Part shown: in pieces, positions 10,417-21,290 of the stretch
How positions within the stretch are numbered: the stretch's first letter is position 1
Layout of the letters: every line of letters begins with the position of its first letter
DNA from: Protonemura montana
Taxonomy: Eukaryota > Arthropoda > Insecta > Plecoptera > Nemouridae
Reading direction: 5' to 3'
Length of the DNA: 64,000 nucleotides
Assembly (NCBI GenBank): GCA_947568835.1
Contig: OX387603.1
Span: forward strand, 18,996,651-19,060,650
Program-made: the position numbers and the translations under genes
Notes under the pieces: generated by a model
The model's input: only the letters and a program-made list of their open reading frames with translations
Database searches by the model: none
Told to the model about the DNA's origin: nothing

Positions 10417-11854
10417 CTGCCAAAAAAACAAAAAAAGATGTAGGTACATTAATAAAAACGCTATTCCAGGTTTAAAATTACAAAAAACCAGTATTGATAT
10501 CCTATTAGCTTTACTGGACTGAACTTGGGCAAAAAAGAATACGGTCGTGAAGTGCCATAGTTAAGATCGAATCATATGACCCCTTAGCACTCGCTGCTGA
10601 TATTTTAGTTTGGTAATCCATATTTCTGCTCGCCGTCTGCAGGTTGTTTATAGCGTCATGCGGTGAACAATGTGCATAATATGATGTTCACTTGTGCATC
10701 AGCTTCATAACACGTTTGATTTATCACAGTCGTTCACTCAATCGTATGTAACCTTTGCAGTTGATTCTAACAAGATAAGTTGATTAAGTAAAGCAGCTTT
10801 ATTAATTATTCCGAACGTGTGTTAGCTTTGAGGTGGACTCGGCCGACATGTTCTTTTACGGACTGAGGTGCATGCAGATGGTTATTTATGGCAAGCCAAA
10901 ATTGGACCGAGCCGATATTATGAGAAATTGATTGCTTAAAAGAAAATGATGTTCGCTCGATAAGGTATTCTGTGAAACGATTCAATTTACATTTTTTTTT
11001 TTTATGAAAGACACCTGTTGAGAAATGTAACCTGTCGTTTTCGTTTTAGTGCATGCTTCACTCAAAAAGCCCATTTAAATTTGTATTTTAAAAATTTTGC
11101 AATGTGGAATCTATATCTACGAAATTCAAATTTGAACCAAGAAATGTGTCTGGAATGTTTTATGAACATTTTTATGATAATATTCGTAAATCTTGATTTA
11201 ACACAAACTCATCGATCACATTATTTTAAAAAAACGTAGCAGATCTAAATTCAAAGATTTTTGCGATTTTCTGAAAATTTCATTCAAATCGGTCCTAGCA
11301 TTTCACCAGTTTGACCAGCAGAGTAGCGTTTGGCTCAGCTGGAGGAGAAAAACGGAACTTTGCGTCAAATTAGGAATTAACCTCGATGTAAGAAAACAAA
11401 ATCTCCACCCTCAGCTCACACTCCAAGACGTTGACAAGACTGTCTTCAATCCAGTGTCTTCAGTTGTCAAGCAGTGTCAGCAGAATACTAAACAATGCAA
11501 GCAGTTTTCAAATCAGCGTCTAAAAACTCTAGAGCAAGTAGCAAACGCCCAACGCGCAAGAAAATGAAAATGCAATCATTCAGAATAGCAGTAAATGTGT
11601 AACCATTTCTTTGCTAGACGTTGTAGAAAACTAGAAACAAAAAATGCCCGAGCTAGTTAGAAATTTTCCACGAGAAATAATTCTCTTTTTTAACGTCCGG
11701 ATAACGTTAGCTTTGGTATGTTTGCCGATGCAATCATCTCAAGGGACGCTCGCGGTGCTTTCAGAAGTAGCATACAAGGAGGTGTACACACGCGTTGATT
11801 TAGCCGCGCGTATTAGCGGCGGCATATAATAGCTCTACACTGACTGATGTGATA
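10417..11854. other. Noncoding DNA upstream of the reverse-transcriptase relic
   Basis: I see no supported gene. A T-run lies at about 10990-11003. The open frames at 11018-11239 and 11644-11829 have no recognisable domain. Part of 11340-11640 could be an unrecognised 5' portion of the retrotransposon that follows. Confidence 0.5.
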
Positions 11855-13388
11855 ATGAACCCAACTAAATTTGTACTGAAGAAGCGATTACAGCAAATGT
11901 CTTGAAGGCAGCATACCCTGTAATGAAGTTTCAACTACTTAAATTGATTAACGTGTCATTAGAATTTAGAGTTTTCCCTGACAGTAGAAAAATATCAACT
12001 ATTATCCCGATTCCTAAGAGTAAATACAAAAGTAGCAAGCGAATACCGCCCACTAAATATGTAACCGATTTTTGAAAAAGTTCTAGAACTTGAAGTAGAC
12101 AAGGAGCTATATACCTACCTACTTAAATGACAATAATTGTTGATCTGTGAACAGCAATCAGGATTTAAGCCCCAAAACTCGTGAGTCAGCTGTACAATAC
12201 GTTATAACAGAATGGAAAAAAGAGCTCGACAAAGGAAAGGTATTTGCTGCTGTGTTTCTGGACTTCAAACGAGCATTTGAAACTATCGATTGAAATATTT
12301 TGTTGATAATTTTAGGTAAAATGGGAACTAAGGGAATTGCAAGAGAGTGGTTTCACTCTTATCTATCTGACCGTATTAAAAAAGTTAAGTTTAATAGTAA
12401 TTTCTCGAGTACTAAAAGGAATGTGTTTGGTATACCACAAGGCTCTGTATTGGGATCATTACTATTTTAATTTACATTAATGACTTCTCTCAAAACTTTT
12501 CCAATTGTAAAATACATTTATTTGCTGACGTTGCAGTTATTTACTGTTCTAGACAAGATTATGAAAATATTATTGGTTGTATGAATGAAAAGTCATAGCT
12601 ATAGTAATTGCCAATTGGTTAGCAGAAAGAAAGCTCAAACTAAATTGTTAAAAATGAAAATGATTGCTAATTTCAACTGATAAGAAAATTAACAATAGAA
12701 ATTATGCATAAATTATTATTGATGGGAAAAAAATTGAAATTGTTGACAAAATGAAGTATTTGGGTTGATCGTAATCTTAAATTCATAGATCATGTTTACT
12801 ATATTTGCAAGAAAATAGCAAAGAGAATAGGATTTCTGGGAAGAATTGGCAAAAACATGACAGTATGGACTAAATCGTTACTTTATAAAAGTATAATTCT
12901 TCCTCATTTTGAATACTGTTCAACTCTGCTGCTAATTGTGAATAAGTCTTGCGTAGACGTCCTACAGAAATTTCAAAACCGGGCAATGCGAGTAACTCTG
13001 AGACGTGGAAAAATGGCTCACATACGAGACATGATCGAAGAATTACATTTTTTAACTGTTAGGCAAAGAATAAAGTAGATGGTTACTGTTTTTGTGGGTA
13101 AAATGTAAACGGTCGTTTACCAGAATACCTAAATCAAAAAGTCAAGCTTTTGGAGCAAATGGAGAAGTGTATATTAGCTTTAAAAACAAGACATGCACCC
13201 TAAACTCATTGTTGGTCAAGGGTGTAAAATTGTACACTGAGATTCCACTTAACAAGAAACAAATAAATATTGTGTTTAGATTTCGAAAAGAATATTCTAA
13301 CTAGAATATACAACACACAAAAATTACTGATTATGTATGTTATTATGTAATGAAACAAGGCTATGGCTTAAATAAATGTATTAAAACG
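11855..13388 (+). mobile_element. Decayed Jockey-like non-LTR retrotransposon, reverse-transcriptase region
   Basis: Broken plus-strand frames together show reverse-transcriptase landmarks in the correct order. About 12253-12290 encodes VFLDFKRAFETID, the first catalytic aspartate motif. About 12429-12467 encodes GIPQGSVLGSLLF. At 12521-12532 the catalytic box, usually F/YADD, reads FADV, so one aspartate is lost. After 12780 come CKKIAKRIGFLGRIGKN and, at 12857-13075, the C-terminal YKSIILPHFEYCSTLLL and LQKFQNRAMR segments; 13092-13304 continues to the end of the protein. Several stops and frameshifts interrupt it and the endonuclease domain is not seen, so the copy is dead and 5'-truncated. 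An AATAAA lies near its 3' end at about 13371. It differs in sequence from the remnant at 917-1550. Confidence 0.9.
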
Positions 13389-14147
13389 AATATGTCTGCG
13401 TAAATTACGGCAACAAATGTTGATTCGGTTGCATGCTCGAGTAATACAAATACCAGCAACGCAAATAAATCTCAGCCATTCGCTGACGACCGGTGGGTGA
13501 GAAAACGCGCGGCGCAACTGGCACGAGTCGGGGGTTTTAAAATTTGATTTGCAATTTTTTGAAACGAATTTTATTGGAAATGCTTAAAAAATCAATTAAA
13601 TATTGTGATATCAATGCTTAGACAGTTCGTTGATTTACGATTGATTTGTGATTGTGTTGGCAATGAGGTCTTTATCAGCTAGGAATAAAATATAGAGCTG
13701 GGAATTTCAATTTGAAAGTGCATTTAGCAATGTTCAAAGATAGCTTTGTCAAAGATGACCGAGTATCGTAACTCATCGAGTTGCATTACTTATGGTTAAC
13801 ATACATTGATAACAAGATAATAGGTTCTTGATAAAATGAAGAAAAAAAAAACGAGGTCGTTTTTGATCCAATTGTTAAGATATACAATTGAACCACTCAC
13901 CCATTTCGAGATTGAATGTTGACTATTGACTTACAATAGATAACACGAAATAATAATGATTACATAACTGCGCTTATTTTTTTCATAAAGTACAGGTATT
14001 ACTTTCCCAAGTGCAGCATACATATATAAATGAATTTTAAACGTTTGTTGTAATGCAAAAACCGACGAAAAGAAACTAGCATTATTCTTAGTTGAAAGCT
14101 TAATTAAATTACAAACGCTTGCAATGCACGGGATATTTTATTATAAT

Positions 14148-14240
14148 GAACACTATAACCGTCTCAAAAATTGATGCCCAAACAGGGACAAAATTGATGT
14201 CTCCATTTGGGCAACAATTTTTGAGACAGTTATAGTGTTC
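14148..14240. repeat. Long near-perfect hairpin (MITE-like or pre-miRNA-like)
   Basis: The arm starting GAACACTATAACCGTCTCAA at 14148 is matched by its reverse complement ending at 14240, with two mismatches over about 36 bp. Inside, GGGACA and TGTCTCC extend the stem, leaving a loop of about 7 nt. T- and A-rich flanks (about 14134-14256) can extend the pairing outward. The symmetry is too complete to be random. It could be a short palindromic transposon or a hairpin RNA gene; the sequence alone does not decide. Confidence 0.75.
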
Positions 14241-15260
14241 CAAATAATAAAAAAACGTTACTTTTAATTTTTGTGATTTTAGGTTATGTTTCCAAAGAGA
14301 CTTTGACTAGTTCAGTAAGGAAAATTGTCGACACGGGGAATGAAAATATTACAAAGCTTTAAATGGTGGCTCGGAAACTTTCCGTGCCTGGTAACTACCA
14401 TTTTGCGAGGCTTTAAATTTTAATTGCATCCAAGCCGGCTCGCTGAGATGGTGCATTAGCGATGCACATCTTGGAAGAGGCCCGCGGCACGATAGACCCA
14501 GCATGCCAATCAGGTCAATCAACGATGTTTAGCGTGCAGCTTATCATCATTGTACAGGAACGGTCAAAACCTAAGTGTGGAGATTCGAAACGGAGAGGAC
14601 ATCTTGTTCGAGGTAGTCATGATGCAAGATAGTGCTTAAGTGCACTAATTTCCACGATGCATTATGCAATGTGATAAAAGTGGAAAACGTTACGCAACAT
14701 GCACTTTAAGTCTGGATGCGTTTTTTTCTTTTAGTGTCAGTTCAAATAATACATTTATTTCGTTAGTAGGTAGTATTAAAAGTGTCGCTGTAGAATATTT
14801 GAAATGAAAGTATTAGCCTTAAGACCGATTTACAGAATAAAGTGTAGTAAAATATAAATTTATAAGCAAGTTCAGTAATGTGGAAATGGAACTATCAAAT
14901 TCACCTTTCGCCTACAGAAGCGCTCATTGCCAGAAGCCGATGAACTCGGCACCTCCACCAGTTCTTACGAAAACATATCATATTTAAAAGTGGCCTCTAT
15001 AAGCTGATGATATTTATTTAATTTCTAGCAGGAGGAGAAAACCGCGGACTTGGAAGTCACAGCCTATGTTCTATTGACGAAACGTAACAAGGCAATGCCA
15101 TTTAGTGAGTAAATTTCAATTTTTTGCACTCAAAATCAAATTCAGAACAATTGATTTGCTTCCTTTCCTCCAATAAGTTCAAAATGCGTACAACTCCCCT
15201 GTATCTATTTTCCCCAAAACTTTCCTTCTAGCAGATGCAATTCTTCGGTGCTTGGGTCAA

Positions 15261-15313
15261 CACCATGCAGCGCCATGCAGCGCCATGCAGCACCATGCAG
15301 CACCATAAAGCAC
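15261..15313. repeat. 10-bp tandem repeat
   Basis: Units of CACCATGCAG or CGCCATGCAG occur four times in a row from 15261 to 15300, followed by a decayed fifth unit and a partial sixth. Confidence 0.9.
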
Positions 15314-16136
15314 CAATTCACTTCCAAAAGGGACCTACGATATTTTTAAAACGTAGTAGTTACAATTGTTATCTGAATTCTTTCTTGATTAAATGATCTA
15401 TCACCATGCAGGACACATGTCCACTGACCATCGCTGCCAATTGTGACAGTTTAACCTATGACACGTTTTAAAAGTGGCCAATCATGATTTAGATTGGATG
15501 TCGGCGAAAACAACATGTGCCCTGCATAGAAACTATGTGCCCGACATTTTTGTCACATTTGGTGTCATGTGTTCTTGTATATCGAAAAAAGTCCTAAAAA
15601 GATGACTACATTGAACATTGTGGAACGCTTTTGGAAATACCGAGGATTCGTTCAACCATGAATGTTATGATTGAGTATGAGCCCGCCTGAAATTAGATTT
15701 ACGAAAATAAAAAATACGGTAATCATTATGGTTAGCATAAACACATCAATAAAATCGTTTTAAACGTCCAATAAAGATGTCTGTCTGTACCGTTCTATTA
15801 ATAGAGTCTACAGGTAAGTTATTCCTCAAGAAGAGACCTCCCGGTTTAAACAATTCAAACTTTTATCCAGTTTGCAAAACATGCAAATGCTTGTCTTGCT
15901 TTACAACATTGCCTATTGGTTGACCCTTGAAACAAGAAAGAAATGCTGCAAGCAATTTGCCTATAATCTTATTTATATCTTTCATATACTAAATAATAAT
16001 AGCCAAAGTATTATTAAATCACATCATTTGATTAATATTGGGATAGTCTGGAATCGCTTTCATTTCAAGGTTAGGCAAATATCAATTATGAGATATCATC
16101 GAAGCAGTGTAATTATTCAGAGGATCGGCTTCTCAC

Positions 16137-16174
16137 CTGGCTAGTTTCAAAGTAAGGTACACAAATCTTTGAGC
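16137..16174 (-). CDS. Possible 38-nt internal exon (weak)
   Basis: On the minus strand, a splice acceptor CCAATTTTTTCTCAG and a donor CCAG|GTGAGAAG bracket 38 nt. One open frame reads AQRFVYLTLKLA and leaves 2 nt. That matches the single leftover base of the exon candidate at 10284-10416. Strong splice-like pairs at this spacing also arise by chance in a window this size, so support is weak. Confidence 0.15.
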
Positions 16175-18188
16175 CTGAGAAAAAATTGGGCACACGTGTT
16201 ACATATTCTTGAGAAATTTACAAAATTGTCCCATGCATTTCCGAATTTTTACGCAATTTACACATCAAGAATTTGGGTATTTCTGCTATCGCTTGCTGTG
16301 TCTTCCAGGAAATAGCTGCCCTTTCGACCAAGTTAGCTGATTTCTGCTAACATGGGGAGGGGTTTGAGGGTTTTCGCTCGTATTTTCCTCAACCTTTGGT
16401 AATTTTTTATTTTATTTATTTTTTTTTTTTTTATTTTTTTTTAAGTATTACAAGAAATTGTCTGCACTAGAAATAAAAAGTTCAGAGTTTTTCTATCGAC
16501 CCCCTGGTCGTCTCCTGCAACCGCTGAAAGAATGCCATAAGGAGGCGGTCGTGCACAGTGGCGTAGTAAATGTCCCCCCACTGAACAGGGAAGTGGTGTG
16601 GGAAAGTTCCGCACTGGAAAGATTAAGGATTGTTCGGGTTCTGGCTGCTCAATGAAAAGAAACTACACACGTCAATTTGATTAAATCTTCATCTGAACTG
16701 CAAAGATTATAAAATTATCATTAAATCAGTCCGTATCAATGATAACAATAAGAGTTTCAAGAATTTCATATCGTCGCTGCATTGGTCACATCCGCCGTGA
16801 CGCGTGAACATTTTCTCTGGGTAAAATTCAATAACAACCCATGACTCATGCTGATGAAAAACGAAATTCGGAACTTGTCGAAATGTTTTGCGAATTTGTT
16901 ATTGGTAGATTTTGTGGTTTTGTGGTTGCGCTTTAGCGCGTTTTTTTATCATTTGATTTGGCATTGTATACAGAGGACAATGGAATCGGCATTGAAAGAA
17001 TGTTTTACTATATGGGTGATTATTATGTGAATTACTCGAACAGTTGTCTCGTGTCCACGCTTACTTCCTTCCTAGTTCAATATGCGCAGGATTGTTCAAA
17101 TTCTGCGAATATCCACAAACTTCCACATGAAAACAAGGACAAATATTTCAGCCAGTTAAAATCAATTGCTAAATGAGCATGGTCTAATCGTGTCAACCGA
17201 ATCTGACATGTGTCAATCGATGCTAATTAATAAATCGTCTGCAAATTGGTGCCATCGAAACAACCAGCCCCGATAATGACAGTATTCGGCACAGACAAGC
17301 TCTGTCGGCTCAAATCAAAGCTGAACCAGCAGTCTATTTTGCATCGACAAATCCGTCTTACAAACGCAACACTGCAAGCATGGCTGTCGTGTAACGAAAT
17401 CCACTCACAATGACTTTCTCTTAGGACCTGTACTTAGTATTCTATTAGCTATATATTATTTTTGCGAAAGAAGTGCACTAAGAATATCGATTTTTCTCTA
17501 AATTAGCGTCTTGTGTTTGATTTGCGGATTTTGATGGTCCTGAAACACAACCTTCTGTCAAATTGTATAATATAGTTGAGCAGATCTTGTAAGTCAACAG
17601 ATCACCACAATCGGCAATCACCGCAGCAAATACCAGACACGTTTCAATCGAAGAATCAATATAGCATGCATTGTTGCTCTGCTATCGGAGCAAACAAACG
17701 CGTTTTTTTCCCAATACGTTTGTCATCGCGATTCACGTCGGCATTCCATTTATTTGCTCGATAAAATTCTTTCAAGGGTCATCACATTTTTTGCCTCGTA
17801 TGTATTATTCAAGACTACCCGTTTAAATCAATTATCGTTACGTACTTACGTCGGGCGCAAAGGTTATTGCTCCTGCCGAAAACGAAGTATCAAATCGTCC
17901 TACCGAACACAGCACAAACTTGTGTTAGATTTCAATAAATGCAAATTAATTGTTGCATCAGCTATACATTTTTACTTCTGTATTTCTTCTTCGAAATTCT
18001 TTTCTCCAGCCACCAGATGAATCTATTTAGCCCGGTCCCTGTTTGAGGCTATTCCACTACCTACATCCTCTTTCTCTCTCTCACTCCATTCCAAAGACTT
18101 CAAGGTTTCAACCCTCCCCCTCCGTCATCGTCTGCTATTGTATGAGCCTGTCGGCTGCGCACAGAACTCTGCGCATCTGGCTCCAACT

Positions 18189-18284
18189 ATGAACGACGGT
18201 CGGCAGAGCACAACTAGCAACGGGCATCATTACTGTGGAGTGGACGGCTCGACTGCCAGCCAAACGGGCGTGCATGTGGTTTGA
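18189..18284 (+). other. Possible upstream ORF in the Inx2 leader
   Basis: An ATG at 18189 opens a 31-codon frame ending in TGA, about 90 bp before the Inx2 start. It would lie in the Inx2 5' leader if transcription begins upstream and the leader is unspliced. That is not known from the sequence. Confidence 0.2.
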
Positions 18285-18373
18285 GTGTGTGTGTGATTTT
18301 ATTGTAAACAACCGAGAGGACAGCACGCGTGTGGACTGCGAGTGATATACTCTAGGATATAAACTAAATCATC

Positions 18374-19453
18374 ATGTTTGATGTATTTGGCTCCGTTAAG
18401 GGGCTGCTAAAATTAGATGCCGTTTGTATTGACAATAACATATTTCGACTCCATTATAAAGCGACCGTAATTATTTTGATTGCCTTCTCGTTGCTCGTTA
18501 CTTCGCGACAGTACATCGGTGACCCAATCGATTGTATCGTGGACGAAATACCGTTGAATGTTATGGACACGTATTGCTGGATTTACTCGACGTTTACTAT
18601 ACCGGACCGCCTAGGCGGACATGTCGGCAAGGATGTGGTCGCACCTGGCGTCGGCACGCACGTCGATGGCGTCGATGAGAAGAAGTACCACAAATACTAC
18701 CAGTGGGTGTGCTTCGTCTTGTTCTTCCAAGCGATCCTGTTCTACGTGCCGAGATATCTGTGGAAAACATGGGAGGCCGGACGTATCAAGATGCTCGTGC
18801 TCGACCTTAACTGCCCGATGGTGAACGAAGAATGTAAAACCGATCGAAAGAAACTGCTCGTAGACTATTTTGCCACGAATCTTCACCAGCAAAACTTCTA
18901 CGCAATCCGTTTCTTTATCTGCGAAGTGCTGAACTTCATCAACGTCGTCGGACAGATCTACTTCATGGACTTGTTCCTCGACGGCGAGTTCACGACGTAC
19001 GGCGCCGACGTAGTCCGCTTCACCGAGATGGAACAGGAAGACCGTAGCGATCCCATGAGCCGCGTCTTTCCCAAGGTAACAAAGTGCACCTTCCACAAGT
19101 ACGGTCCTTCTGGCACCGTGCAGAAGTTCGACGGCCTCTGCGTCTTGCCTCTCAACATCGTCAACGAGAAGATCTACGTGTTCCTGTGGTTTTGGTTCGT
19201 GATCCTTTCCGTGTTGACGGGCATTTCGTTGCTGTACCGCCTCGCCGTGGTCGCCTTGCCCAAGACCCGAATGTACCTCCTCAGGGCTCGCTCTCGTCTA
19301 GCGCCGCAAGATCACATCGAGACGATCTCACGCAAGTGTCAAATCGGCGACTGGTTCGTCCTCTATCAGCTAGGGAAGAATATCGACCCACTCATCTACA
19401 AAGAGCTCGTGGCGGACTTAGCGAAGAAATTAGAAGGGAAAGAGACAGTGTAA
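18374..19453 (+). CDS. Inx2: Innexin-2 (gap-junction subunit), complete, single coding exon
   Basis: This 359-residue protein is a complete innexin and closely resembles insect innexin 2 (kropf) from its MFDVFGSVKGLLK start. Innexins are four-pass membrane proteins that oligomerise into gap-junction channels and hemichannels. Membrane segments lie at about residues 29-45, 109-128, 178-202 and 267-291. The first extracellular loop has the paired cysteines C54 and C68, the second has C238 and C256, and the YYQW signature is at 108-111. N and C termini are predicted cytoplasmic. The start is secure: an in-frame TAA lies 9 nt upstream. Length is normal for the family. The coding sequence has no intron. 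Third-position GC is near half in the first 75 codons and clearly higher afterwards. No N-glycosylation sequon is present in the loops. In Drosophila the protein acts in epithelia and glia. Confidence 0.97.
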   Translation: MFDVFGSVKGLLKLDAVCIDNNIFRLHYKATVIILIAFSLLVTSRQYIGDPIDCIVDEIPLNVMDTYCWIYSTFTIPDRLGGHVGKDVVAPGVGTHVDGVDEKKYHKYYQWVCFVLFFQAILFYVPRYLWKTWEAGRIKMLVLDLNCPMVNEECKTDRKKLLVDYFATNLHQQNFYAIRFFICEVLNFINVVGQIYFMDLFLDGEFTTYGADVVRFTEMEQEDRSDPMSRVFPKVTKCTFHKYGPSGTVQKFDGLCVLPLNIVNEKIYVFLWFWFVILSVLTGISLLYRLAVVALPKTRMYLLRARSRLAPQDHIETISRKCQIGDWFVLYQLGKNIDPLIYKELVADLAKKLEGKETV

Positions 19454-21290
19454 AACAAGTGCCTAAACGTCTTTGTTTGTTTCAATATCTTTTTTGAGTA
19501 TGAAAATGAAGATAATTTAAAAAAATTCGGTTGCGTTTCCGAGCGAAGTGAGCAAATGTGTTCAATATCCTACGACGTATTATTGTAAATTACGCCGCTT
19601 TGAAAGATGAAGAACTCCGTGCAGGTCGCACGGAGAACGTTGGCACGAAATGGGGGTTGTCCAGTTGTAGGATTGTACTTTTAATGTTGTTTCAGTGTCA
19701 ATCGCGAAAGAATGGTCATTTGCTATGCCCCCGTGCAGTATTGCGCCCGCGTCGGTTCAGCCCTACACATTGCCATCTTGCGGATAGAGCGTGGTAGCGA
19801 GACGTCGTCGTGCTGCGGCCATATTGGTAGCATCGGATTCGACCAATGGTGGGGACATTGGACATTAATAATTATTTGATTCCTGTGATGAGCTCAAAAG
19901 ACTGGTGTGTTTCAAAAACTGTATCTCTTCGCTTGTCCACATGTTTACGATGAAGTTATGATTAATGGTTGGTACTACTAAAATCAGCTGCGTAGTATGT
20001 ACGCGCCCCATTGGAGGGGTGGGAGAAACTATAATCAAAGCACAAATTATAAATGCTTACGATTGAAGACAAAAAAATCTTTTATTTGCAATTGTTAAGA
20101 ATATAAAATATTATTACCACAGTCAAATGGAACGAACCGTGTGGTTGTTTAGGGTATTTATTTTAATCGGAAGTAATAAGTTCTGTTTCCCCCCCAATAT
20201 TTAATTAATTTCTAATCGTACGATTTAGGCAACTTGTTTTGTGTGTTAGTCTGTCATTTTATTCGTGAAAGTGTATAAAATATTCATTATAAAGTGCGAA
20301 AGAGCGGGAGATGTACATGCCAGGACAGAGGATTGTGATCAGAGTTATTGCCAATAATGGCTCTTAGTTATAAATGAACAATTAGCTTAGGGCCTAATTA
20401 TTATATATTGTATTTTTTCAATTTTGATGTAGCTACTCTTTCTTGGTCTCAACGCAATGTATTTTTTTTTTTTTTAGCTCGAGTGGGTAATTTAAAATGG
20501 GGACCAAATAACTGGTACTTTCAAAAATGAGATTTGAGCCTACTTTTCAGGGTGAAACACAGCCCATATATTACATTCCAACTGAACAAGAGGGACCAAA
20601 CAGGAACATTTTCTCTGCTCATGAGGAACGTGGATAGGAAGCAATACAGTTTTATCAAATATTCTATGTTTGATTGATATTCGTGGGCTAGCCATATTAC
20701 TTGGAGACTCTCTATCTTAGAGTTCTCTCAACTCATACAATGAATTTTGCATAATATTATTTTATTGAGTAATCAAGATTCCAGCAAGTGCATTTATAGC
20801 AATAATTAAACGAAATGCATTTATCATAATCAACAGTGTCAATTGTAATTAGTATTGAAACACTTGATAGTATTGTGCCTTCATTTTTAACATGCATTTT
20901 AATCTACAATTCCATTAGATATACTTCCAATCAAATGATACTAAAAGTCTGACTTTTGTACTGCAATTTTTACATGGCTAAATCATTGTGTGCCTTCCAT
21001 ATCAGATTCTTAGATAAAAAAAAAGGCTGCATTTGTAACATCAGGTGTTTTATGGGAATTATATCTACATGAGAATGCCTTATCAAGATATGTGGCTTCA
21101 CATTTGATCAAATCACAATGACATTCCTAAATGAAACACAAGCTACAATATCAAGCTGTCACATTATATTTACAATATTAATTGACTACTCAAGACACTT
21201 TGCTGCAATAGTTGTGTTGTACAGAAGTTGGTAATGGACTATAGAATATTTTTTGTACAAGAAATGTTCATAAAATAAATTTACAGTGCT
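19454..21290 (+). other. Inx2 3' flank, probable 3' UTR in part
   Basis: No gene. There is no AATAAA close to the stop; the clearest one is at 21274-21279, which would give a 3' UTR of about 1.8 kb. ATTAAA-type variants occur earlier, near 20803. A short CpG-rich patch at about 19730-19860 contains TGCCATCTTG (19771-19780), which matches the YY1/Pleiohomeotic core. Where the transcript actually ends cannot be told from sequence. Confidence 0.4.

Larger units (their letters stand above)
13389..18188. other. AT-rich noncoding DNA upstream of Inx2
   Basis: No supported gene. Contents include the hairpin at 14148-14240, a smaller hairpin at 14447-14470, the 10-bp tandem repeat at 15261-15313, a T-rich tract at about 16398-16443, and a possible 38-nt minus-strand exon at 16137-16174. 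The frame at 16458-16655 contains an ACAGTGGCGTAGTA motif of the kind common in insect repeats, and I do not call it a gene. Confidence 0.5.

Noticed and set aside
18611..19096. 161-codon minus-strand open frame
   Set aside because: It lies wholly antisense to Inx2 and has no family signature; it is open because of the GC-rich codon use of Inx2.
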